A stretch of DNA of 64,000 nt. Origin: Vandiemenella viatica (lineage: Eukaryota; Arthropoda; Insecta; Orthoptera; Morabidae). The translations under genes and the position numbers were made by a program. The DNA lies in assembly GCA_031002005.1 (NCBI GenBank), contig JARYHS010013631.1, forward strand, positions 70,429,832-70,493,831, written 5' to 3'. The notes beneath the pieces are model-generated. The model did no database searches and was not told where the DNA came from. It worked only from the letters and a program-made list of their open reading frames with translations. Shown piece after piece: positions 1-11,540 of this stretch. Each line of letters begins with the position of its first letter. Position 1 is the stretch's first letter.

Positions 1-2990
1 ACACTCAGTGTGGATGTCGTGTGTCGGGACCCTTTCCTGCAATTACTTGTATGTATGTGGTAACTTATGAAATTAGCTTTGTACATATTACCAACGATAC
101 TGAATGGCAGAGAGGTCTGTAGTGTGAGTTAAATGATATGATTTTGATGTGAGGAGTTTGTTACTTGGAACACATGTTAATGATGATTTTTTTTTTTTGG
201 TCAGTCTTGAGCCATGGGTGTTCTGTTTCACTTTTCGTTGCCACGATTGGGCTAGTTGTTGAGTCGAGATCGCTGTAGGCATGGAAATGTACGTGTGTAT
301 GCGTCTCTATCTCTGTGTGTTTTTTTTTTTTTTTTTTGCGTAAATGTGGTGATACCTTCCTTTATCTCGTTTGTCTGGATGTATGATGTGCTGTTCCTGC
401 ACTTATGCTTGTGTGAGGTGACATATGGATTTGTGGGTGAGACCTAGTATGAATATGGGAGTTATGGTATCTGTCTGATGACCAAGTGTCTACTGCTACT
501 CGTGGTACATGGGGGGCACATATTACTAAATGACAGAAAAGGTTGCGGTGTGGGCGAGATGTGGCTGTGATTTCAAACTTCACACATCCTGTAACTCTTC
601 AGTTGGATCTAGCATGTTCAGTCTCTTTCCTCCAGTTATGTGTGGTGATGAATGGAACTGGTGAATGCATTGACATGTGAGTGTGTGTGTGTCTTTCTAT
701 GATTTTTGGCCAGTCATGGGTGTTCTGTTCCACTTTTTCGTTGCCATGATTGGGCTAGTTGTTGAGTCGAGATCGCTGTAGGCATGGAAATGTACGTGTG
801 TATGCATCTCTATCTCTGTGTGTTTTTTTGCGTAAATGTGGTGATACCTTCCTTTATCTCGTTTGTCTGGATGTATGATGTGCTGTTCCTGCACTTATGC
901 TTGTGTGAGGTGACATATGGATTTGTGGGTGAGACCTAGTATGAATATGGGAGTTATGATATCTGTCTGATGACCAAGTGTCTACTGCTACTCGTGGTAC
1001 ATGGGGCACATATTACTAAATGACAGAAAGTTGCGGTGTGGGCGAGATGTGGCTGTGATTTCAAACTTCACACATCCTGTAACTCTTCAGTTTGGATCTA
1101 GCATGTTCAGTCTCTTTCCTCCAGTTATGTGTGGTGATGAATGGAACTGTGTGAATGCATTGACATGTGAGTGTGTTGTGTCTTTCTATGATTTTTGGCC
1201 AGTCATGGGTGTTCTGTTCCACTTTTTCGTTGCCATGATTGGGCTAGTTGTTGAGTCGAGATCGCTGTAGGCATGGAAATGTACGTGTGTATGCGTCTCT
1301 ATCTCTGTGTGTTTTTTGCGTAAATGTGGTGATACCTTCCTTTATCTCGTTTTCTGGATGTATGATGTGCTGTTCCTGCACTTATGCTTGTGTGAGGTGA
1401 CATATGGATTTGTGGGTGAGACCTAGTATGAATATGGGAGTTATGATATCTGTCTGATGACCAAGTGTCTACTGCTACTCGTGGTACATGGGGGCACATA
1501 TTACTAAATGACAGAAAGGTTGCGGTGTGGGCGAGATGTGGCTGTGATTTCAAACTTCACACATCCTGTAACTCTTCAGTTTGGATCTAGCATGTTCAGT
1601 CTCTTTCCTCCAGTTATGTGTGGTGATGAATGGAACTGTGTGAATGCATTGACATGTGTGTGTGTGTGTGTGTCTTTCTATGATTTTTGGCCATTGGCCA
1701 GTCATGGGTGTTCTGTTCCACTTTTTCGTTGCCATGATTGGGCTAGTTGTTGAGTCGAGATCGCTGTAGGCATGGAAATGTACGTGTGTATGCATCTCTA
1801 TCTCTGTGTGTTTTTTGCGTAAATGTGGTGATACCTTCCTTTATCTCGTTTTCTGGATGTATGATGTGCTGTTCCTGCACTTATGCTTGTGTGAGGTGAC
1901 ATATGGATTTGTGGGTGAGACCTAGTATGAATATGGGAGTTATGATATCTGTCTGATGACCAAGTGTCTACTGCTACTCGTGGTACATGGGGCACATGTT
2001 ACTGAATGGCAGAAAAAGCTTAGGTGTGGGATAGACGTGTTGGTGCTGATGTGAACAGTTTTGTACCTAGCACACATGATACTGGATGATAGTGAGGTCT
2101 GTAGTGTGAAATAAATGAGATGATGTTGATGTGAAGAGTATGGTGCCTGGAACATATGTTACTGATGATTTTTTGGTCAGTTATGAGCCATGGGGGTTCT
2201 ACCTCACTTTTTCGTCGCCATGATTGGGGCTGGTTGTTGTGTCTAGCTCGCTGAAGGCATGGATATATGTGTCTGTGTGCGTAAGTATGGTGATACCTTC
2301 CTTAAACTCATTTATCTGGATGTATGATTTGCTGTTCCTGTTTCTTTGAGCTTGTGCATGGATACGTATGGATTTGTGGTTGAGACCTAGTATGAATATG
2401 AGGGGTTCTGGTATCTGGTGATAGTCAAATGTCTATTGTAACTCATGGTACCTGGGGCACTCTTAATGAATGGCAGATAGGGTTGCAGTATGGGAGAAAC
2501 GTATTGATGGTAAATGTAATCAATTGTGTGTGATGAACACTATTTATGATGTAAATACTTAGGTGTATGGTGAAAACATGCCATCTTTTGCACACCCTCT
2601 ATCTCGCCAGGCAGATGATATGTAAGGAGAGTTCTGTTTTTCAGCCAGTCATGGGGGCAAGAAAGTACTACATCACTTTTTTTTGTTTCCATGATTGGTG
2701 CAGGTAGTCGTCCTGAACTTTCTGTAGACTTGTACATGTATATCTGCGTCTCTCTTTGTGCATGTAAGTGTAAGTATTGTGATACCTGACTTAAACTCGT
2801 CTGTCTGATGATTTTTTTAACGATAGTTCTGCCCAGTTAATCAGTGGTAACGACAATTCTGCCCCACTTCATCGTTTCCATGATGCTTGCTGTTAGTTCT
2901 GTCGACCTCGCTGTATGCATGTACAAGTGTGTGCGTGTGTCTACTTCCTCTGTTAATTTGAGTCTAAAATATATGGTTATAGAATTATGC
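1..2990. repeat. Tandem array, unit about 490 bp
   Basis: A long unit recurs head to tail. The landmark GCTAGTTGTTGAGTCGAGAT starts near 251, 754, 1243 and 1742, with diverged versions near 2231 and 2701, so the period is about 470-503 bp. The units between about 250 and 2000 are nearly identical to one another. Units to the right become steadily more different, and the last part (about 2700-2990) is barely recognisable. The sequence left of 250 resembles the diverged unit around 2050-2240 rather than the central units. A GT-rich run inside each unit varies in length. Open frames here are repeated by-products of the array and I do not call them genes. Confidence 0.85.
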
Positions 2991-3138
2991 TCACCATCAA
3001 CGTGTGCTTCTAACCATTGCTTCAGCGCTTAGGCAATCTCCCATTTCACTGTACTCTTTACAGTTTACTGCCGTTTGTGTTGGCATACGAATTGTGTTTC
3101 TCACGTTTTTCACTACACAAAAATCATTTAACAGAGAG

Positions 3139-3382
3139 TTTTTTTTTTTTTAACAGTTTAACGTCCATATTTAACAACGTGGTCTTTAGAGACGGGAAAG
3201 GATGGGGGCAAGGAATGGGAAGGAATTCGGCCATGGCCTTTTGAAGGAAGCATCCCGGCATTCACCTGGAGTGATTTGGGGAAACCATGGAAAACCCAAA
3301 TCTGGATGCCCGGACGGGGATTCGAACCGCCGTCCTCCCGAATGCGAGGCCAGAACGCTATCCGTTACACCACCACTCTCGG
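3139..3382 (-). mobile_element. SINE family 1 copy, full length with target-site duplication
   Basis: Read on the minus strand this has a tRNA-like head with an A box (TGGTGTAACGG) and a B box (GGTTCGAATCC), a tRNA-unrelated body and a poly(A) tail, seen as poly-T at the left end. It is flanked by a 12-bp direct repeat TTTAACAGAGAG at 3127-3138 and 3383-3394, which fixes the ends and shows it moved by target-primed reverse transcription. It is about 244 bp long and is the reference copy for the other family-1 SINEs in the window. Confidence 0.88.
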
Positions 3383-3394
3383 TTTAACAGAGAG

Positions 3395-3661
3395 GGTGAT
3401 GAGGGGATGTACCAGAGAAGCGAAGGACTTGGGTACAAACCCACAGTCAGACCATTTCTTGTATATATAAGTGTAGTATGGAGACCACATTTTTTGTACA
3501 TCAAATGCAAGATGCAAAATATAGCAGCTAGATTTATTAGTGGAAAATATTCAGCAAGTGCCTTAATAAAGGAACTGGACTGGATGTCATTGGGAGATTG
3601 GAAGAGTGTCAGGGGCTGTATGTGGTGTATAATGCTGTTAGAATGGATATTGGCAGAATAA
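3395..3661 (+). pseudogene. LINE reverse-transcriptase C-terminal relic
   Basis: The reading frame after the SINE encodes a stretch including YKPTVRPFLVYISVVW, then a Q-x-A-A-R-F block and LIKELDWMSLGDWK. This is the order seen in the C-terminal region of jockey-like non-LTR retrotransposon polymerases (YKTLVRPxLEYxSxxW, xxAARF, Lxx-L-W-LxxRR). No catalytic core is present, so this is a fragment. The open frame beginning at 3287 fuses SINE sequence to it and is not a gene. Confidence 0.55.
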
Positions 3662-4560
3662 TTCTGAGTGGTGTATGGAGCCTAAGTTGGCCATGACCAC
3701 AATCTGTCATTAGACTTTAGATGATGAGGCCTGAGTGGATAAAATATCCAAACACCCACTTTGACCTAACAATTTACGACAGTTCAAGCGTGGGTGCTAT
3801 CTTCGGCGCAATAGAACTAGTGTCTGCACCTTTGGATACTTGTCGATGTGTGGGGATCTTCTATTAAAATGTGGGTTATGATGCCTGTTTGATGACCAAG
3901 AAACTATCAGTTAGCTAAGAGCATTATGGTAACTTTATCGTGGTTACTTGAACGAAGCATGCAATTACAAACAAATGTCACACTTGGCCCTGAATCCGAA
4001 GGTTGGCGTTAGATGGGAACATTTTAAACCGAATGGAGAACTCTCCTGGGTCCTGATTTATTGAAAAATAATTTCCTGGAAAAGGGGCGAATTTTCCTGG
4101 AAAACTGCAGTAGAAGCACCTTAAGTGAACATTTTGGTACCTGGCTACTGATTAGGAGAAGACTTTGCGAATTTTCAATTTTTGGTTTACTTTAACGCAC
4201 GAAAAGAAGGTAACCCTGTCTGTAACTGATCAGGGAATCGATTGGAAAACAGAAGGTGGTTTGACGAAGTGCTGGGCGTATGTTGGCGATGAGGCTAGGG
4301 GTGGATCTTGGTGAAAGAATTAGGAATAGACTATCAGTAGAAGCTGGCACTGGATTTCTTCTATAAGGAAGTGGGTAAATTTTCTATCTCCACCTTGGTT
4401 ACAGGCGATGGTCTCAGGCATGTTCTGTGCTTAGCGTGACTCGATTTTTATCACATAGGACTGGCGTACTTCGATTCGACATGGGTGAAGATTAACAGAC
4501 GGTATTTCGTTCCTGGAACATACGTGCTGTGCTGAAATACAGTTAAAGGTGTCAATCATG
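3662..4560. other. Intergenic, nothing recognised
   Basis: I see no convincing coding frame, repeat boundary or RNA gene here. It lies between two pieces of LINE C-terminal sequence and may be decayed LINE or its 3' flank. Confidence 0.4.
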
Positions 4561-4830
4561 ATGTGTCACAAGGGATTGATTGGAATTTTAGACAAAGTAC
4601 AGCTAAGGACACTCAATTTGTGATTGCTTACGAAAGCATAACAGAATTGATACATAGATTGGTCTGGATTGACAGACGACAAAGGTTTGACCTTGATGGC
4701 AACAATTACGAGTGTGATTAAATATTTTATACCAATGGCAACAGAGATAAGATTAGGGAAATAAGGAGTCGTACTGATGTTTCCATTCCTTGAGCTTTGC
4801 CATTGTCAAACTGGAAACTTTGATTTTTTT
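4561..4830 (+). pseudogene. LINE C-terminal tail relic
   Basis: One frame gives TELIHRLVWIDRRQRF, and after a stop NRDKIREIRSRTDVSIP followed by a LSNWKL block. The same module, KIREIRCRTDSY then FFPRTIRD, ends the LINE at 56100-57111, so this is the end of a related polymerase. Stops interrupt it. Its right part lies inside the duplicated block that starts at 4684. Confidence 0.5.
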
Positions 4831-5416
4831 TCTAGCTTTGATGTGGGAAAGGCTTTGTCACAAATATTTTCAAGTGGCCTCTTGTCCAAAGACAGGGTTG
4901 AGAAATAGGCTTGAAAAAAAATTACATGCTGATTGGTTTGACATCATGTATTCACTTCAGAAATGTCTGTAGGGAAAGAAACTGGTTTTCAAATCGACAA
5001 CTTTGCTTTAGTTTAGGAGCTATTAATTCATCGAGGTCACACTTACATACATCAGTAAACCCCTTCAATGCCTCTTTGAGTTCAAAAAGTGTCTGTGTTT
5101 CATTACACACAATTTAATACATCCTTTAAAATACACGGAATGTAGGTGACACTCGTGAGCTATATTGTATTGTTCATAACGAATCCAACATGATGTGACT
5201 AATTGAGTTTGTTTCCCGTCTCTTCGTCGGTGTATTAATTTTTAATGTCTGCCTGCTTCGATGAACGGAATTTTTTTATGGTTTTCCCTACCTTCGTCGG
5301 TGAATGTCTCTCGGTTTCAATGAAAGGATTTCACCATTGATGGGTTTTTGAGGCTACGAATTTTGAAAGGAATAACGTATGTGTGGTATTGCTATACTTT
5401 ATCACAATAATTTCAT

Positions 5417-6076
5417 TTTTTAAACTTTTTAACGTCTCTCTAACAACGTGGCCTTTAGAGACGGGAAAGGAATGGGAATGAATTCGGTCATGGTCTTTTG
5501 AAGGAAGCATCCCACCATTCACCTGGAGTGATTTTGGGAAACCATGGATGCCTGGATGGGGATTCGAACCTCCGTCCTCCCGAATGCGAGGCAAGAACGC
5601 GGCAGTCGCCCTGCATGCAGCGCCAAATATCGGAAACCGGGATACTTTGCACCTTGGCAGTCGATTTTTTTTTTTAATGTCTCTCTAACAACGTGGCCTT
5701 TTGAGACGGGGAAAGGAATTCGGTCATGGTCTTTTGAAGGTAGCATCCCCGGCATTCACTTGGAGTGATTTTGGGAAACCATGGATGCCTGGATGGGGAT
5801 TCGAACCTCCGTCCTCCCGAATACGAGGCAAGAACGCTAAATGATTTCATGAAAACAGGTACACATAGAATTCTTCCTCGGTTTTATATCTGGAGTTTTT
5901 TATTTGCCCCACGTACCACGAGTATCAGTACGCACACTAACAACGTGGTCTTTAGAGACGGGAAAGGAATTCGGTCATGGTCTTTTGAAGGTAGCATCCC
6001 GGCATTCACTTGGAGTGATTTGGGGAAACCATGGATGCCTGGAACCTCCGTCCTCCCGAATGCGAGGCAAGAACGC
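5417..6076 (-). mobile_element. Three 5'-truncated SINE family 1 copies
   Basis: Copies lie at about 5417-5598, 5667-5838 and 5935-6076, all minus strand. Each keeps the body (GTCTCTAAAG complement, GGAATTCGGTCATGG, GGGGATTCGAACC in the first two) but ends at GCAAGAACGC, before the A box. The second and third are followed by the same 60-bp flank beginning CTAAAT(G/A)ATTTCATG, so the third arose by local tandem duplication of the second plus its flank, not by a new insertion. The third has also lost part of its B-box region. Confidence 0.8.
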
Positions 6077-6244
6077 TAAATAATTTCATGAAAACAGGTA
6101 CACATAGAATTCTTACTCGGTTTTATATCTGGAGTTTATGACTGTTTTTTTCCATATCGAACGTTAAAAGGAAGAATGTATGCTTTTCAAATTATTTTTT
6201 TAGGCGTGGAAATTATGTAACTTTGCGGCTTTTTCACAAAACAC

Positions 6245-6310
6245 TTAAACACCGCGGCCGGACTCGAACCGGCGACCTAGCCCCAACACTGCCGAGGTCG
6301 TTTTAATGTG
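6245..6310 (-). mobile_element. SINE family 2 head fragment
   Basis: The minus strand contains a B box in GGTTCGAGTCCGGCC preceded by GGTCGCC, matching the tRNA-like head of the element at 25631-25775. It is a short fragment inside the duplicated block and recurs in copy 2 near 20160-20225. Confidence 0.55.
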
Positions 6311-6712
6311 GACTTTTTTTGTTTTTAGTAAAATTGCAATGATTTACGCTTAAGTACCGAAGAAAATATTTTACTGTGTGTCGATAGTAGCCAAGATGGT
6401 CAGTGCTTGCTTAACAGGACGCTAGGAATACATATTTCGTCACGCTTAGGTGGATAAGCAAACAGTCGTTGAAACAGTGTACACATTTCGCAGAGCGCGC
6501 CGGAAATACTGCCACCGAACGCCATCTAGCCGCCACCAAATGAACTAACGGCAAAGAAATTAAGCCCTTGGGAGATGCCACCATCTGGGCGGGGCGGTTG
6601 AGGAACTAACGGCGACCATCTTGGTCACCCCAAACGGGGGCGGCCATGTTGTGACGTCACGCGACCGTGCTGCCACCTGGCGGTGCGCTTGAATCGGCTA
6701 TATCTTCCTACT

Positions 6713-7960
6713 CATGTAGATTATTAATTTTATATATTATAATATAATTACGAAGTATTAATATAGTTTAATAAATATATACTGTATTTAAGGACTATGA
6801 TATATAATATTTTAAAGAATGTAGCACCGTGTAACACATAATTTAAAAATATAATGTAATAAATACATTTAATTACGCTATATAATAACAATATAATATA
6901 TAAATAATAAAATTATTTTATATCCTTAGAAACAAGTAGACGAAATGATGCTATAATGGATCACTTCATTTTAGCATTTAGGTAGTGCTTAACAGAATCG
7001 ACACTCATAGCAACAGTCAGCAAAATAAAATTTATGCTATTAGTCAAGAAAATTTATTTTTTCAACAGATTTTGCGAAATTTTCCTAACGTATGAGCGGA
7101 TAAATTTATTGCTCACTATAAATCACAATATGATCATGACTTTCATGAAATTTGTGGAAACATTAAATTGTCGATTTGTGATTGAAATTACTTTCCTCTT
7201 CCAAAAATTCAGAATTGTTTGGAATATAGGAGTTAACTTAAATGCAGTAAATTACTTCAGAAGTGAATTGCACGCTGTGTAAACGTGGTGGAATCATCTT
7301 TCACCACCGTGTCTGAAAATTTATCCGTCTCTGACATTTCACGAAAATTTGGTGACCATCATGCTCTCCAGATAAAAACAAGTTTGTAAATAAATTTGTG
7401 TTTACGAACTTCTAGCTATGGTCGAGACCAAGATCAGGCAGTATAACATATAACATTTTGTATGTGAGTATTATTTATTTCACTACGTACATCAGAACCA
7501 TGACTCTAATTGGTACACTTAATTCCATTACTTTTAGCATTTCTGCTGCCAGTATAACAACAAATCCGACCGCGCAATGGACTGCTTTGTTCTTCAAGAG
7601 CCGACCTATCGGAATACCAGGAGTGGTCACTCAGAGGACAGTGAGGAAAACACCCAACTTTCTCGTTGATTCAGGGAGTCCTGTCATGCTATCATCTTAT
7701 TAAATGTCAGACTTTCAAACTTCATACATATTTTACCCATTTATTAAACCAGATGTAATTTTCGGCATCAGATTCATTTTTTTCACAAAATATAATTGTT
7801 TTTTCTACTTCTGTATGAAGTCTGTGACTACACTTATCTGATTTCCGCTCTATGAATCACTCCTTTGAAAATTATTAGGCTAGCATCGCTGTCCCTTCGA
7901 GCAGGTGGCATCATCTCTGCTCACGTAATGGGTCTAATATTCTCATTCTTACAGCATACT
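6713..7960. other. AT-rich intergenic sequence
   Basis: 6713-6950 is extremely AT-rich (runs of ATATAATA type). The remainder has only short frames on either strand (for example 7034-7282 and 7458-7703) with no family resemblance I can defend. No repeat boundaries are evident. Confidence 0.4.
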
Positions 7961-8580
7961 TTACTGGTGAACTTTCAGATTGATTGTTAAATCCCCTTCC
8001 GAAACTACGCGCTCTTGCTTATTCTCCCCACAACATTTGCACCTGCTAGTATCTATAATATTCCGTCTCCGAAAGACGATATTGCATGGCTTTTGACAGA
8101 CTGTATAATGTACAGTCGGGGACACAACTCGCGAGACCCCTCGCCTTTCGATTATGCTTCGTTCTAGACACGAATACCGCATGAGACAGCATAACTGGTA
8201 GGTGGTACACTAAATTCATGACAAAATAGACCTCTTATACCCAGCACTTTAACCAAGACTAAAAAAAAATGAGCCCGCGCAGCAAGAAACTCGCAGACGC
8301 CCAGAGGCAGAGTTCGGAGTTCTACAGCTAAAATAACCACGAATATCACCACTTTAGTAATAATAATTATTAAAATAACCAAATAGATTGATTATAGAGG
8401 AATGATAAAACTTTTTTCGTAATTTTGATAGCCATTGTGTATTTTATTCCCCTCGAATAAACAGTTGACAATTCGCTAGCAAACGCAATGATATGAAGAA
8501 TACCGAAAAGAAGCACTAAATTACGCACGGAAAACCATAAAGAGAGCTTCAAGGAATTAGTTACACTTTCTAGCACTGCA
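7961..8580 (-). pseudogene. Possible very degenerate GR relic
   Basis: Two neighbouring minus frames are hydrophobic: LVLLFGILHIIAFASELSTV (from the frame ending near 8576), then VVIFVVILAVELRTL. The order faintly resembles the third and fourth helices of the GRs in this window (LFWL..., then LLVVLQMSLIALELRARL). Frames are broken and there is no match to the conserved GR core. It could equally be chance hydrophobic AT-rich sequence. Confidence 0.18.
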
Positions 8581-8949
8581 GCGTCATAGAACTGTGTGTG
8601 ACAAATACACGCAAAGGTTGAGGGTAAGTAGAAAGATAATTTACGAAAGAACTCTAATGGTAAACTAAGTCACGAAATACAAATAAACTATTTCTAGAAA
8701 ATTAAAATGGTTCGGAATATTAACACCTTAATTTTGTCTTCACCATAACGTATTTAAAAGGTAAGCTTAACTTGATCGCAGTAGCAACAGTTTTATTAGT
8801 AATAATAATAATTAATAACAGTAAATAAATATACAAATCCGTCTGCATTGTGAATTAGTGGAAGATAGAAGCAGGAAAACTTTCATAACTCACTTTGTTT
8901 CTAAATAACACTGATAATTCTATAAAATTTTCTGTCAAGCATTACTTCC

Positions 8950-9120
8950 TGCCTTCCAAGCCCGACGGATTATAGGTAACACTGTTGCTTGGCATTCGGG
9001 AGGACGCGAATTCAAACCCCGTCGAGGCATCCAATTTCAGTATTCCATGGTTTCCGTAAATCTCTGTGATGTGTTTTGGACCTTTTCCTTGTTGTATTTA
9101 TGTTAATCAACGGCCGAACA
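8950..9120 (+). mobile_element. Degenerate SINE family 1 copy
   Basis: It contains GGCATTCGGGAGGACGCGAA, a damaged B box (TTCAAACCCCG), GAGGCATCC and TCCATGGTTTCC in the order found in family 1. The tail is poorly preserved. Confidence 0.6.
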
Positions 9121-9179
9121 AGGTAGCAAAGGGATTACAGTGCTATTTCCACATGTGGAAAGTCTCTACTTCGGTGTTG

Positions 9180-9440
9180 TTTTAGGGTTGGTCGACGTCG
9201 AAATCACTGTAGAGGAAAAAGGCCTGGGGGCATGTTTCGGGAAGGAATTCAGCCATGGCCATTTCACGGAGTCATGCCGGCACACACTGAGTGATTTCGG
9301 TTAATCTCGCAATATCGTAATACTGGACGGATGTGCGAAGGCTTTGTAACCCCTGTCCTTCCGTAATGGGATGGTTTGAGCGTTACCGGGACTCTCGGTC
9401 ACTGGTGCGATTCCGGTCAGGGGCATGGGTGTTAAAGTAG
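9180..9440 (-). mobile_element. Degenerate SINE family 1 copy
   Basis: On the + strand one sees TCGACGTCG, GGGAAGGAATTCAGCCATGG, GAGTGATTTCGG and a decayed head with GTTACCGGGACTCTCGGTC. This is the family-1 body and head in reverse orientation, with many substitutions. It belongs to the subfamily with the GTCGACGTCGA motif near the tail. Confidence 0.6.
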
Positions 9441-11540
9441 GTGTGTTGTATGTCTTGTGTCGTCTTTCAACTGGATGAACAAAAAGCATTGGAAATACAT
9501 CAGTACACAGGATAATCACACAAAACGGCTTAATTGGATGAATGGCTATCGGGAGGAAAGCCATTAAAAATTTAAAGATAATTTTTTGAACCAAAAGGCA
9601 ACTGGTCGTCTTCAAAAATATCTCACGGGTCCATCTCATCTCACAAAAAATATTCTTTGTTTGGTGCCAACTAGTAACATGGCCGAGTTCTAAAAAATTT
9701 ATACGGATAAATAATTTGGAAAGTAGGAGGACGATAGTGTAGCTCTTTTGTACACAGGGAGGGGTAATTGATTTCAGATGAGTGTATAGGATTTAATCTC
9801 TTTAACACAATGCGTGGCCATTATCTAAGAAGAAATTCTGCGTGAGGGCTCAAGAAAATTACAGTACAGACGCAAGAAGGAAGTAACCGTTCTGACAAAC
9901 GTTTCGAGGAAGTATTTATTTACCAGTGGCTCTGAGGAAGTGAAGAACACTTGTTCAGTAGAGTTAGCTCCAATAAGGTTTGTGAATATCACCATCCGTA
10001 CTTGAAATATGCCCCTTTTCAAATTACAAGCACCTACATATACAGTGACAGCCATTTGCCGAAAGTAACAGAAACAACTTCATATAACATATTATTAAAA
10101 TTACTTGATCATAGTTAGAGGACCGATGAAAATGTTGAAAAATAACATTGAACTAATATGTATTAGTCATTAAAAAATTTCTGAAAGTTATTTTTCGAGG
10201 ATTTTGACTTCAGCATACTCTCACTGCATCTTGCAATGTTCTACTTGCACTATTTGATTACAAAATGAATTAATCAATATTACATAATTATGGCGCTTTT
10301 TCTTTCTCTATTTTTTTTAAATAAAACTAGAAGTGCACGTTATTAAAAATAGACCTGCCTTCATTTGTTGATAGAAATATTTTTCGAGTTTCGGTGCCTT
10401 TAACCATTTATCCTGCTCCAATTGATATTGACTATTGTGTCAGCCTTTGCTGAGGTAATGTGGCACACTATTGTGAAGTCAACACAAGACGAAAACTACC
10501 CTCATCAAAAGCAACCATATGGGAGAATGGACTGGAATCGGTGATCTTGACAAAGCGATGACAGTGTTCTAGACCCTACACTTATAGCGCCAGCTTAAGT
10601 ATCTTGGTCGAGACTCTATCGAAGGAATTTGTGAATGTGTCTGCGGTCGTGGTTTGCTAACACGGGAGAAAATTCCGTAGGCCCACAGAACAAGGAAATT
10701 ATCAGACATTTCAGGCATGCGATTTTCCTTATCCTCGTTCAACTAGCTTGCTTATATCGCTACCTGAGGCTGTTGTCTCATACAGTTAACAGCCGAAAGA
10801 ATTATACAGGAGTGGAACCGTTTATCCACGAGGAACCAGGGCTTCTGAACTTTTTAAAATTTGTTTCCAGCTTGGCTTCGAGGTCATTGGAGACGGGAAT
10901 TCACTTTGAGTCTCCTTTTCGCACTGGCCTCGCTTGCGACCAGCCTATCCGTAACTACAACAAAACAATGGTGCTTTGAGTTGTATTTACGTATTTTTGC
11001 AAATAGCTCTATTTAATTGCATGTATGTTCTACGCTGCGGTAATAGTAGTTAAGACATATGGAGTCTTGCTGGAATTTCATGAACCAGGTGCACTCTTAG
11101 GGTGGTTCCGTCTGAACTTACGACAGAAACTGGCTACTGCTCGTCTTACGATATTTTAGTTTAAAAATTTACCAAAAAACGTGCCTATTAATTCATCTAC
11201 CACAGGATTTTTGTGGTTCATCGTAGAGGATTACTAGCGGCATTCTGTTTATTAAGATTATGAATTTGTATCTCCAGTTAAGTTTCTTATGCCAAATTCT
11301 CTTGACTTTCTGTATAGATAATTATGACGTTATTAGTACTCTAAATTCTGTTCAATTTAATTTTGCAGGTTTTAGAATTTGATACTCTGTGGAGATAAAA
11401 TATTAATGAACGGTGTAAAACCTCACTTAAATCTTTTAATTTTAGTACAATAATTTATTGTTTCATAGGGAGGAGAGAAACAACTCTAAAAATGCTGGAT
11501 ATCAGTTTATATTTCAAAATTTATGTTTCTCACTAATCTA
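9441..11540. other. Intergenic, no recognised gene
   Basis: The longest frame is 10635-10979 on the + strand (114 codons). It has no recognisable domain and no support from a repeated or conserved copy elsewhere in the window. Other frames are shorter. I see no repeat boundaries or RNA genes. Confidence 0.4.

Larger units (their letters stand above)
4684..6712. repeat. 2-kb duplicated block, copy 1
   Basis: This stretch recurs at 18599-20628 almost base for base. The differences I see are a handful of substitutions and short indels, mostly in homopolymers (for example GGCGGGGCGG against GGCGGGCGG, and CACCTGG against CACCTTGG). Similarity ends sharply at 6712: the following sequence is AT-rich and unrelated to what follows 20628. 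The block carries a LINE tail, three truncated SINEs, a second SINE type and a GC-rich stretch (about 6480-6700). No intact gene is visible. Confidence 0.9.

Noticed and set aside
88..1995. Repeated short frames in the 490-bp array
   Set aside because: The same frames recur in each unit with indels and stops; no start context or domain supports coding.
7458..7703. Possible receptor fragment near 7.5 kb
   Set aside because: Hydrophobic stretches occur on both strands but neither matches a conserved GR segment.
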